This document shows, one piece after another, positions 1 to 6,362 of a stretch of 10,227 nt of DNA (the stretch's first letter is position 1; every line of letters begins with the position of its first letter). This stretch comes from Candidatus Avelusimicrobium fimicolum. GTDB taxonomy: Bacteria; Elusimicrobiota; Elusimicrobia; Elusimicrobiales; Elusimicrobiaceae. The translations under genes were made by a program, and so were the position numbers. Below the pieces are notes generated by a model. That model was not told the DNA's origin, did no database searches, and worked only from the letters and a program-made list of their open reading frames with translations. The stretch lies in the NCBI GenBank assembly GCA_900541355.1, contig UQJU01000052.1:1-10227 (forward strand), written 5' to 3'.

Positions 1-108
1 CCCACCAGGACCCGGCGCGGAGTGTTCTAGAATCTAAGCCTTGTTTTATAACAACAGATCCTGGACTACGACTTTCCAGGATGACGGCACCGGCGAACAA
101 CGGATTCC
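1..108. repeat. Intergenic repeat, copy 1
   Basis: This stretch aligns without gaps to positions 163-270 (offset 162) with about ten mismatches over 108 bases by eye. It contains a perfect 7-bp inverted repeat, TCCTGGA (59-65) and TCCAGGA (75-81), around a 9-base loop. It has no coding character I trust. The copy starts at the window edge, so the element may extend further left. It looks like a dispersed REP- or MITE-like non-coding element rather than a gene; no transposase or target-site duplication is visible. Confidence 0.8.
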
Positions 109-128
109 CGACTACGACATTCGGGAAT
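104..128. repeat. Hairpin unit between repeat copies
   Basis: A perfect 8-bp inverted repeat, ATTCCCGA (104-111) and TCGGGAAT (121-128), encloses the loop CTACGACAT. The loop is almost the same as the loop of the 59-81 hairpin, and both hairpins are followed by ATGAC or GAATGAC, but the stem sequence differs. The ATTCCC...GGGAAT arms recall the small dRS3-type repeats known from Neisseria; I regard that as a resemblance in form only. Confidence 0.7.
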
Positions 129-162
129 GACATCAAAAGGAAGCCCCGAAGGGTTTTGGCGG

Positions 163-270
163 CCCACGAGGACCTGGCGCGGAGCGTTCCAGAATCTAAT
201 CCTAGTTTTATAACAACAGATCCTGGACTACGACTTTCCAGGATGACGGCAACGACAACCAACGGATTCC
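163..270. repeat. Intergenic repeat, copy 2
   Basis: Second copy of the repeat at 1-108, about 90% identical. The TCCTGGA/TCCAGGA hairpin is conserved exactly at 221-227 and 237-243. Similarity to copy 1 stops abruptly after the shared AACGGATTCC at 261-270. What follows (271-312) is unlike the second hairpin of copy 1 and shows nothing I recognise, so the second hairpin appears lost or truncated here. The copy lies downstream of the terminator of the minus-strand yggS operon and so outside its transcript. Confidence 0.8.
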
Positions 271-312
271 TGAGCACTATCGTTATTACACTTCTTTCGT
301 TTGAAATTACCA

Positions 313-342
313 TAAAAAAAGCCCGGCAATCAAAATGCCGGA
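313..342 (-). terminator. Rho-independent terminator of the yggS-DUF167 operon
   Basis: Read on the minus strand, an 8-bp stem GTCCGGCA/TGCCGGGC (with one G-U pair) and a 7-base loop are followed by seven T residues. It sits about 30 bases past the stop codon of the DUF167 gene, the right place to end that operon. Confidence 0.85.
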
Positions 343-373
343 CTTTGGGTTTTGTAGGGAACCTCTGTAAATT

Positions 374-640
374 CTACGGAATAGAATCCATAATTTTACG
401 CAACTCTTCTTCGCTTTTGTCGCGCACTTCTACGGTTTTTTCCTTTCCTTTGGCGCCTTTTACAATAATAATGCTTTCTTCCGCTACATTAAAAAAATCA
501 GCCAGGAAGGTTTTCATAATGGCATTGGCGGCATCATCATCTACCTTTTTATTTTTAATCTTTACGCGCAGTACACTTCCAATTCGGCTAATTACCTCAT
601 TGCGTCCGGCGGTGGGGATTAAACGGACCTTTATAATCAT
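374..640 (-). CDS. DUF167 / UPF0235 (YggU-like) small protein
   Basis: An 88-residue protein matching the small DUF167 family (about 70-100 residues). It shows the family pattern: an opening beta strand IIKVRLIPTAGRNEV, then a short LRVKIKN strand, an alanine/asparagine-rich helix around residues 35-48 (DDDAANAIMKTFLADFF), and a closing IIIVKGAKGKEKTVEV strand. The usual helix sequence is close to DGKANAALI. The biochemical role of the family is not established. The gene starts within the yggS stop region (ATGA overlap) and has a GGAGG ribosome binding site inside yggS at 645-649, so the two are translationally coupled. E. coli also keeps yggS and yggU in one cluster, which supports the call. 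It is the last gene of the operon before the terminator at 313-342. Confidence 0.85.
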   Translation of the reverse strand: MIIKVRLIPTAGRNEVISRIGSVLRVKIKNKKVDDDAANAIMKTFLADFFNVAEESIIIVKGAKGKEKTVEVRDKSEEELRKIMDSIP

Positions 641-1338
641 AAACCCTCCAATGTTGTGGCAAATAAACGGCTGCCAATTCGCGGCAAGGTAGAGCCTTCC
701 TCTACCGCCACCCTAAAATCTTCGCTCATCCCGAGAGACAAATACCGCTCGCCCCCGGGAAAATCTTGGTCAAAGGCTGTTTTGACCTGTTTAAAAATTT
801 GGTGCAATTCCTCTTCGGATGCGCCTTGCGGAGCAATACCCATATACCCGCAAACTTTAATGTGTTCTAATTCCGCCAGTTTTTTGACTAATTTCCGCGC
901 TTCTTCAAGCGGTAAGCCGGACTGGGTGTCTTTTTGCGTCAGTTTTATTTGTATAAGCGCACGGATGGTTTTTCCTTCCGGCGCAGTACGGTTCAAAGCC
1001 AAGGCGGTTTCTTCGCTATCCAAGGAGTCTATAAAGTCAAACAACCGCGCGGCTTTTGCCGCTTTGTTTTTTTGTAAATGACCGATAAAATGCTTAACGG
1101 TTTTATACTTTGCAAAAACGGAACTTGTCCAACGTTTTTCAGCCTGTTGGACCCGGGATTCGCCGATATGCCGGATAAGGCCGCTATCCAAGAGCGTTAA
1201 AACATCTTTGTCTTGTGCGTACTTGGTTACCGCCATTAGGGATACATCCTGCGGGTTCCGGCCCGCCTTTTGGCACGCGGCGCACAGGGCAGACTCTACA
1301 AATTGCACATTTTTTATGAGTTCTTCTTCCCTGGTCAT
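637..1338 (-). CDS. yggS: YggS/PROSC-family PLP homeostasis protein
   Basis: A 233-residue pyridoxal-phosphate-binding protein of the YggS/PLPBP family, a cytosolic single-domain TIM-barrel protein that buffers PLP and affects amino-acid and vitamin B6 balance. Visible motifs are the PLP lysine in LMAVTKY (Lys39), the IGHLQKNK motif at 85-92 and the phosphate-binding C-terminal run LSLGMSEDF...EEGSTLPRIGSRLF (200-226). The usual GENRVQE motif reads GESRVQQ (59-65), a small deviation. I chose the start at 1338 because the AAGGGA ribosome binding site lies just upstream and the protein then has normal length (about 230). An upstream in-frame ATG at 1440 would add 34 residues unlike the family and would place the start within the divergent MFS promoter region. 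Confidence 0.93.
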   Translation of the reverse strand: MTREEELIKNVQFVESALCAACQKAGRNPQDVSLMAVTKYAQDKDVLTLLDSGLIRHIGESRVQQAEKRWTSSVFAKYKTVKHFIGHLQKNKAAKAARLFDFIDSLDSEETALALNRTAPEGKTIRALIQIKLTQKDTQSGLPLEEARKLVKKLAELEHIKVCGYMGIAPQGASEEELHQIFKQVKTAFDQDFPGGERYLSLGMSEDFRVAVEEGSTLPRIGSRLFATTLEGL

Positions 1339-1354
1339 AAAAATCCCTTGACAT

Positions 1355-1383
1355 ATTATATCAAAATTTACTTTAATTGGGAA
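1355..1383 (-). promoter_or_regulatory. Putative promoter of yggS
   Basis: On the minus strand, TTCCCA (1378-1383) is separated by 17 bases from TATAAT (1355-1360). The -10 box is perfect and the -35 box weak. It lies 17 bases upstream of the yggS start and back to back with the MFS promoter. A small inverted repeat CCCGT/ACGGG (1400-1404, 1415-1419) lies between the two and might be an operator, but it is too short to claim. Confidence 0.5.
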
Positions 1384-1433
1384 ATTTTTTCTATTTGTAC
1401 CCGTCGGGCACTCAACGGGGACGCGGTTAATTT

Positions 1434-1448
1434 TATACAATATATATT
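1434..1448 (+). promoter_or_regulatory. -10 region abutting the MFS start (leaderless type)
   Basis: The run TATACAAT (1434-1441) contains TACAAT, a 5/6 match to the -10 consensus, ending seven bases before the ATG at 1449. There is no Shine-Dalgarno sequence in between, so transcription would begin at or next to the start codon. I see no convincing -35 box. Confidence 0.5.
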
Positions 1449-2693
1449 ATGCAGCGCGAAACAAAACGCAGTATGATTCTTATTTCCGCAGCCAACGGCC
1501 TTTTGCTCTTTGGCTATGGGCTTTCTTTACCGTTTTTTACCATTTATTTAATTACCCAACGGCATTTAACCCCCTCTTTGGCCGGCTTGGTGATAGCATT
1601 AGCCGGGCTGTCGCGCTGTGTATCCAGTGCTATCAGCGGTGAACTGGCTGATGCGTTTGGACGGAAAAATGTAATGATGTGGGGATTGTTTTCCCAAATT
1701 GTAGCAATGTTTGCGCTGGGGCTGTGTATTGAACTAAAAGTAAATGTGGGCTGGATGCTTATTTGGTACTTTTTAACCACCTTTTTGGGTGCTTTTTTCC
1801 GTCCGGCCTCTAATGCGTGGGTAACGGATAATACCACGGCAAAAGACCGCGTGGAAGCATTTGGCATTATCCGCATCGGGCTTAATATCGGTTGGGCATT
1901 AGGCCCGGCTATGGGTGGATTTTTGGTGCGCTATTCGTATAGTATGGCCTTTTATTTTACGGCTATTTTATATGCTGTTACTATTTTGTATTTGGGCCGC
2001 TTGGTGCAGGATAACCATATTCCGTGCAAATCCCGCAAACCCAGTTTTGTTTCCACTTTGCTTGCTTTGAAAGATACGCGGCTTGCCAAGATGTGCTTGT
2101 ATGTGTTGCTGATTACGGCGGTAAACTCCCAGTTGGTGGTGGGGCTTTCGGTGCATTGTAAGCAATATTTGCATATGCCGGAATATTATATTGGGTGGCT
2201 GTTTACCGTAAATGGCCTCGTGGTGGTTTTTTTGCAATATTGGGGGACGGTGCTAATGAGCAAAATCCGCCTTTCTACGGCAATGCTGCTAGGTTGTCTG
2301 GCTTATGCGGTGGGGTTCGGCTCGGTGGGCTTTTTTAACAGTTTTCTTTTAATTGCTTTCGGTGTGTTTTTAGCCGGGGTGGGGGAATTGCTTGTGTCGC
2401 CCGGAGAGCAAACCTTGGTGTCTAATATCGCTTCGCGCGAAACCCGCGGGCGGTATTTGGGGATGTTAATGGTATTTTATAATTTAGGTTCAGCGGTCGG
2501 TTTTTTTATAGCGGGTCTGTTGGGCGATTATGTGGCCCCTCATTATTTGCCGGGTCCGTGGCTGATTGTGGGCGCGGTAGCCGTGTTGGCGGGTATCGGT
2601 TTTTGGCGTATGCGTTACAGCCTTACGGACAGCGAGGACGGCAAGACAAACGTCCCTGTGCCGATTAAAAAAGATACAATTACTTTAAACTAA
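1449..2693 (+). CDS. Major facilitator superfamily transporter, probable exporter
   Basis: A 414-residue polytopic inner-membrane protein with roughly twelve hydrophobic segments and the MFS layout of two six-helix halves joined by a basic cytoplasmic loop near residues 188-208 (DNHIPCKSRKP). The cytoplasmic loop between helices 2 and 3 carries a clear motif A, GELADAFGRKNV (64-75). ALGPAMGG (150-157) matches the antiporter motif C (GPxxGG) of helix 5 in proton-coupled drug exporters of the DHA1/MFS_1 group, so an efflux role is likely; the substrate cannot be read from sequence. The start at 1449 has no ribosome binding site but sits against a -10-like box; Met9 is an alternative. It is the first gene of a four-gene operon and is divergent from yggS. 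Confidence 0.85.
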   Translation: MQRETKRSMILISAANGLLLFGYGLSLPFFTIYLITQRHLTPSLAGLVIALAGLSRCVSSAISGELADAFGRKNVMMWGLFSQIVAMFALGLCIELKVNVGWMLIWYFLTTFLGAFFRPASNAWVTDNTTAKDRVEAFGIIRIGLNIGWALGPAMGGFLVRYSYSMAFYFTAILYAVTILYLGRLVQDNHIPCKSRKPSFVSTLLALKDTRLAKMCLYVLLITAVNSQLVVGLSVHCKQYLHMPEYYIGWLFTVNGLVVVFLQYWGTVLMSKIRLSTAMLLGCLAYAVGFGSVGFFNSFLLIAFGVFLAGVGELLVSPGEQTLVSNIASRETRGRYLGMLMVFYNLGSAVGFFIAGLLGDYVAPHYLPGPWLIVGAVAVLAGIGFWRMRYSLTDSEDGKTNVPVPIKKDTITLN

Positions 2694-2707
2694 TTAAGGA
2701 GAGTCGT

Positions 2708-2926
2708 ATGAGAGGAATTGTTTTTGCGTTGCTGACGTTAGTCTTGGGGGCCTTGATTGGCCTGGGCCTGGAAAAACTGGCCGCCTATCTGCCCCAACAG
2801 TTAGACCACGCCTTAACGCGCGTTTACACGGTGGGGATTCACCCTTTGGCCCTGTGCGTGAGTATTTGCGGAATTATCGGCTTGGTGTTGGGCTATTTGA
2901 TTATTGCCAAATTTGTGCGTAAATAA
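2708..2926 (+). CDS. DUF4321-like small membrane protein
   Basis: A 72-residue protein with two hydrophobic helices (about residues 3-20 and 46-68) joined by a polar stretch, LEKLAAYLPQQLDHALTRVY. The pattern of an N-terminal LVLGALIGLGL helix, a short middle part and a C-terminal GIIGLVLGYLIIAKF helix resembles DUF4321, a family of two-helix proteins that I recall being found next to maf in other bacteria. Function is unknown. An AAGGAG ribosome binding site at 2696-2701 lies six bases from the ATG. It starts 14 bases after the MFS gene and ends one base before maf, so it clearly belongs to the operon. The family assignment is from memory of the pattern and is moderately sure; the gene itself is well supported. 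Confidence 0.72.
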   Translation: MRGIVFALLTLVLGALIGLGLEKLAAYLPQQLDHALTRVYTVGIHPLALCVSICGIIGLVLGYLIIAKFVRK

Positions 2927-2927
2927 T

Positions 2928-3485
2928 ATGAACTTAATTTTAGCCTCCAAATCCCCGCGCCGCATTGCGCTGTTAAAGGAATTAGGGTTTACTTTTGATA
3001 TTATTCCGTCCCAAAACCCCGAAACAAGCACCAAAAAGCGCCCCGCGGCCCGCGTAAGCGAACTGGCGGAACAAAAAGCCTTTGATGTTGCCCAAAAATA
3101 TCCGGGTGCGGTGGTAATCGGCGCAGATACGTTAGTATTTTGCAAGGGGGAAATTATCGGCAAACCCAAGGATAAAAAGGATGCCTTGCGTATTTTAAAC
3201 AAGTTAAACGGCTCCTGGCAGTCCGTTTATACCGGGGTGTGCATTATGTGCCTAAACGAGCATAAAATGCTCTATGGGTACGATGTTTCAAAATGCAAGG
3301 CGCGAACTTTGTCGCCAGAACAACTGGATCACTTAGCCGGGAAACATATGGATAAAGCCGGTGCCTATGCCGTACAGGACGAAGAAGACCCGTTTATAGA
3401 GCGTATCGTCGGCAGCCGCAGTAATGTGGTGGGGTTTCCGGTGGAATATTTCCAAAAATTATACAAGGAGTTTTTATCATTATGA
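2928..3485 (+). CDS. maf: Maf-family nucleoside triphosphate pyrophosphatase
   Basis: A 185-residue cytosolic house-cleaning enzyme that hydrolyses non-canonical or surplus nucleoside triphosphates to monophosphate and pyrophosphate. Motifs in order are the substrate loop SKSPRR (7-12), the catalytic region IGADTLV with Asp67, GKP (78-80), SVYTGV (99-104), GAYAVQ (145-150) and GSRSNVVGFP (162-171). The AYxxQ segment points to the YhdE type, which prefers dTTP and UTP, rather than YceF. The start at 2928 gives the family N-terminus MNLILASKSPRR; a start eight codons upstream would run into the DUF4321 gene. There is no Shine-Dalgarno sequence, but the gap to the previous stop is a single base, so translation probably depends on coupling. 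Its stop overlaps the trxB start (ATGA). Confidence 0.93.
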   Translation: MNLILASKSPRRIALLKELGFTFDIIPSQNPETSTKKRPAARVSELAEQKAFDVAQKYPGAVVIGADTLVFCKGEIIGKPKDKKDALRILNKLNGSWQSVYTGVCIMCLNEHKMLYGYDVSKCKARTLSPEQLDHLAGKHMDKAGAYAVQDEEDPFIERIVGSRSNVVGFPVEYFQKLYKEFLSL

Positions 3486-4408
3486 GAGAAGTGGATTTGC
3501 TTATTATCGGTGCCGGTCCTGCCGGGTGCAGCGCGGCTATTTATGCGGTGCGGGCGGGGGTAAAACCCGTGATTGCCGGCGGGGCGGTTCCGGGCGGACA
3601 ATTATTAACTACACCCGATATTGAAAATTATGCCGGGTTTGTTAATCCCGTAGGCGGGTTTGAATTAATGGACAATATGCACAAACAATGCAAACGCTTG
3701 GGTGTGGAATTTACGCCGGAGGAAATTGCCAAGGTGGAGGGGGAAAAATCGCCTTTTACGCTTATAACGACTGACGGCAAGCAATATTTGGCGAAAAGCG
3801 TTGTCGTTGCCACAGGGGCCAAGGCCCGGTGGCTGGGATTGCCCGGTGAGGAAAAATTTATCGGCCGCGGCCTTTCCGCTTGTGCCACTTGCGACGGATT
3901 TTTTATGCGCGGTAAGACCGTGTGTGTAGTGGGTGGGGGAAATACGGCTTTTGAAGATGCACTCTTTTTATCGCAATTTTGTCCCGAAGTGAATTTAATT
4001 CACCGCCGTGATGCTTTCCGTGCCGACCAAGTAACGGTTGAAAAGGTAAAAGCCAACCCTAAAATTAAACTGGTGCTTAACAGTGTGCCTGTGGAACTTT
4101 TGGGCGGTGAAACGCTGGAAGGCGTAAAGGTAAAAAATGTAAAAACAGGAGAAATCAGCCAAATTTCCTGCTCCGGCGTATTCGTAGCCATTGGCGCCGA
4201 ACCGCAGACAGCCTTTTTAAAGGATTCTTTGGTGGCGCTTGCCGATAATGGGCTTGTGCTTGCGGACGAGCGCACGCATACCACCATTGAAGGCATTTTT
4301 GCCGCGGGTGATTGTGCCGATAAACACTACCGGCAGGCAATTATAGCCGCCGGAAACGGAGCCAAAGCGGGTATTGAAGCCGCCGCTTTTGTGAATTTGC
4401 ACCGTTAG
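3482..4408 (+). CDS. trxB: Thioredoxin reductase (NADPH)
   Basis: A 308-residue flavoprotein that passes electrons from NADPH through FAD and a redox disulfide to thioredoxin in the cytosol. Visible are the FAD-binding GAGPAG (10-15), PGGQL (37-41), the redox-active CATC (Cys134, Cys137) followed by DGFF, the NADPH-binding GGGNTA (151-156) with HRRD (174-177), and the C-terminal FAD motif GIFAAGDCAD (271-280). Length is normal and every key residue is present. AAGGAG at 3465-3470 lies 11 bases from the ATG, a slightly long spacing, and the start overlaps the maf stop by four bases. It is the last gene of the MFS-DUF4321-maf-trxB operon. Direct use of NADPH rather than a flavodoxin-type donor is inferred from HRRD. 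Confidence 0.97.
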   Translation: MREVDLLIIGAGPAGCSAAIYAVRAGVKPVIAGGAVPGGQLLTTPDIENYAGFVNPVGGFELMDNMHKQCKRLGVEFTPEEIAKVEGEKSPFTLITTDGKQYLAKSVVVATGAKARWLGLPGEEKFIGRGLSACATCDGFFMRGKTVCVVGGGNTAFEDALFLSQFCPEVNLIHRRDAFRADQVTVEKVKANPKIKLVLNSVPVELLGGETLEGVKVKNVKTGEISQISCSGVFVAIGAEPQTAFLKDSLVALADNGLVLADERTHTTIEGIFAAGDCADKHYRQAIIAAGNGAKAGIEAAAFVNLHR

Positions 4409-4421
4409 CCTTGGTTATAAT

Positions 4422-4457
4422 AAAAAACCCCGTACGTTTTTTCGTGCGGGTTTTTTT
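4422..4457 (+). terminator. Rho-independent terminator after trxB
   Basis: The stem CCCGTACG (4429-4436) pairs with CGTGCGGG (4443-4450), with one G-U pair, across a loop of six T, followed by seven T. A-rich sequence precedes it. It lies just past the trxB stop and separates that operon from the ABC-F gene. Confidence 0.9.
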
Positions 4458-4493
4458 ATATATGCCTTTCCCGCGTGGATAGTCCAAATTTAG

Positions 4494-4508
4494 TAAAATA
4501 TATATTCT
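4494..4508 (+). promoter_or_regulatory. -10 region abutting the ABC-F start (leaderless type)
   Basis: TAAAAT (4494-4499), a 5/6 match to the -10 consensus, is followed by nine AT-rich bases and then the ATG at 4509. There is no Shine-Dalgarno sequence. Because the trxB terminator ends at 4457, a promoter must lie in the 50 bases between, which supports this reading. No good -35 box is visible. Confidence 0.5.
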
Positions 4509-6362
4509 ATGATAGACATTAAAGACCTTTCCTTCCATTTTGGCTTGCGCACTTTGTTTGAAGATACCTCCGTAATGATTCAAGACGGACAAAAAGTGGG
4601 CCTTGTCGGCCCGAATGGGTGCGGCAAAAGTACGCTTTTTAAACTGATTGAAGGAAAGTTCTCCCCCGACGGAGGCAAAATAGACATCTCCCGCGGTACG
4701 CAAATTGCATCCGTGGCGCAGGAAATTACGGATCCGTCGGTACCGCTGCTAGATTATGTTTTATCTGCGGATAAGGAATTGTCCGCTTTGCAAAAAGAAT
4801 TGGAAAATCCCGCCATTTCTGGCGAACGTATGGCAGAAGTGTTTGATAAATTGGAGTTTTTGGGGGCGCACAGTGCCGAGGCCCGTGCAAGTGCTATTTT
4901 AAGCGGACTTGGTTTTTTAAATACCGATTTCCGCCGCCCGTTAAAGGAATTTTCCGGCGGTTGGCAAGTGCGTGCTAATGTGGCGGCTTGCTTGTATGCG
5001 CCGTCTAACTGCTTGCTGTTGGACGAACCCACCAACCACTTGGATTTGGAAACCGCAATGTGGCTGGAAAATTACCTTGTCCGTTTGGACAAAACCGTTT
5101 TTATCATCAGCCACGACCGTCATATTTTAAACCGCCTGTGCGATAAAATTATCCACGTGGAGGACGGACAGTTAAAACTCTACAACGGCAATTATGATAC
5201 TTACGAGCGCACCCGCGCGGCCGCCATTGAGGGCTTGCGTTTGGCGGCTGCCAAGCACGAGCGTGTGGTAGCGCATTTGCAATCGTTTGTGGACCGGTTC
5301 CGTTACAAGGCTACCAAGGCCAAACAGGCACAGAGCCGTATTAAAATGATTGAAAAGTTGGGGGCCGCTCCGCAAATACCCAAAGACCCTGAATCCCATT
5401 TTGAATTTCCGTCTCCGGCGCGTTTGCAAAATTCCTTAATCACTATTGAAAACGGCGTAGCCGGGTATGACGATAAACCTGTTTTGAGCGGTTTAAATTT
5501 GCGCATAGAACCGGATGACCGCATTGCGCTGTTGGGTGCAAACGGAAACGGAAAATCTACCTTGGCTAAAATTTTGTCCCACCGCTTGCTTTTGATGAGC
5601 GGCAAAATGACGGTTGCCAAAAAAATGAAGATTGCGTATTTTTCCCAGCACCAGACCGAAGAGTTGGACGTGGAAAAAACGCCGTATGAGCAACTTTCCG
5701 CCGTAATGCCCTTGGCTACGGAAACGCAGGTCCGCGCGCAGTTGGGCGCGTTTGGCTTGAACAAGGCCAAGAGCGATACGGAAATCGGTAAACTTTCAGG
5801 GGGCGAAAAATCCCGCCTGCTCTTGGCGCTTATTACCAAAGATGCCCCGCACTTGCTTATTTTGGACGAACCTACGAACCATTTGGATATCCAATCCCGC
5901 CAAGCGCTCTTGGAAGCATTAAATGAGTACCAAGGGGCGGTGGTGCTGATTACGCACGATTTGCACGTTATTGAACTCACTTGCGATACGTTGTGGATTG
6001 TCCGCCACGGTACTTGCCAGACTTTTACGGGTGATTTGGACGATTATAAAGCCCAACTCTTAAAAAATAACGACCGCAACGACCTGGCAAGCGACAAAAT
6101 GACTTCCAAAGAGGCCCAGCGTAAGGCAGCCGCCGAGCGGCGCGCGCGCGTTGCTCCACTTAAAAAAGAAATCCGCGCGTTAGATGAAAAAATAGAAAAA
6201 CTATCTGCCCGGAAAAAGACGTTGGAGGAACAACTGGTGGCTGAATATTCGGCGGACGGGAGCATTGAATTGGCACTTTTAAATGACCAGTTAAAAAATG
6301 CCGAAGAAGAATGGCTGCGCTTAAACGAAGAATGCGAAGCCGCCTTGTCGGAGGATAAGTAA
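4509..6362 (+). CDS. ABC-F family ATPase, YheS-like
   Basis: A 617-residue soluble protein with two ATP-binding cassettes and no membrane segments, the ABC-F layout of translation factors that bind the ribosomal E site. Cassette 1 has Walker A GPNGCGKST (34-42), signature FSGGWQ (148-153), Walker B LLLDEPTNHLD (169-179) and SHDR (201-204). Cassette 2 has GANGNGKST (343-351), LSGGEKSR (429-436), LLILDEPTNHLD (449-460) and THD. The inter-cassette linker holds HLQSFVDRFRYKATKAKQAQ (256-275), very close to the YheS subgroup. A charged coiled-coil tail follows at about 535-615. Resistance-type ABC-F proteins cannot be excluded, but the linker argues for a housekeeping role. Its TAA overlaps the ATG of the next gene by one base. 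Confidence 0.93.
   Translation: MIDIKDLSFHFGLRTLFEDTSVMIQDGQKVGLVGPNGCGKSTLFKLIEGKFSPDGGKIDISRGTQIASVAQEITDPSVPLLDYVLSADKELSALQKELENPAISGERMAEVFDKLEFLGAHSAEARASAILSGLGFLNTDFRRPLKEFSGGWQVRANVAACLYAPSNCLLLDEPTNHLDLETAMWLENYLVRLDKTVFIISHDRHILNRLCDKIIHVEDGQLKLYNGNYDTYERTRAAAIEGLRLAAAKHERVVAHLQSFVDRFRYKATKAKQAQSRIKMIEKLGAAPQIPKDPESHFEFPSPARLQNSLITIENGVAGYDDKPVLSGLNLRIEPDDRIALLGANGNGKSTLAKILSHRLLLMSGKMTVAKKMKIAYFSQHQTEELDVEKTPYEQLSAVMPLATETQVRAQLGAFGLNKAKSDTEIGKLSGGEKSRLLLALITKDAPHLLILDEPTNHLDIQSRQALLEALNEYQGAVVLITHDLHVIELTCDTLWIVRHGTCQTFTGDLDDYKAQLLKNNDRNDLASDKMTSKEAQRKAAAERRARVAPLKKEIRALDEKIEKLSARKKTLEEQLVAEYSADGSIELALLNDQLKNAEEEWLRLNEECEAALSEDK

Noticed and set aside
1..270. CRISPR array
   Set aside because: There are only two imperfect copies of about 108 bases with a single 54-base gap; repeat length, mismatches and internal hairpins do not fit a CRISPR array, and there are no cas genes.
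81..692. Long plus-strand open frame across the repeats and the DUF167 gene
   Set aside because: It runs through two hairpin repeats and antisense to a well-supported DUF167 gene, has no ribosome binding site, and its translation is a low-complexity serine/threonine-rich string typical of antisense frames.
1400..1419. Operator between yggS and the MFS gene
   Set aside because: The CCCGT/ACGGG inverted repeat is only five base pairs and has no second copy, too weak to call a regulator site.
1339..1440. N-terminal extension of YggS
   Set aside because: The extra 34 residues do not match the family, would start upstream of the yggS -10 box and would lie in the divergent promoter region; the start at 1338 has an AAGGGA site and gives normal length.
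5303..5980. 225-codon minus-strand open frame opposite the ABC-F gene
   Set aside because: It is antisense to the conserved second ATPase cassette and linker, and its translation is serine/cysteine-rich with no recognisable domain.
4509..6362. Antibiotic-resistance ABC-F protein
   Set aside because: The linker HLQSFVDRFRYKATKAKQAQ matches the housekeeping YheS group and there is no resistance context or upstream attenuator leader.
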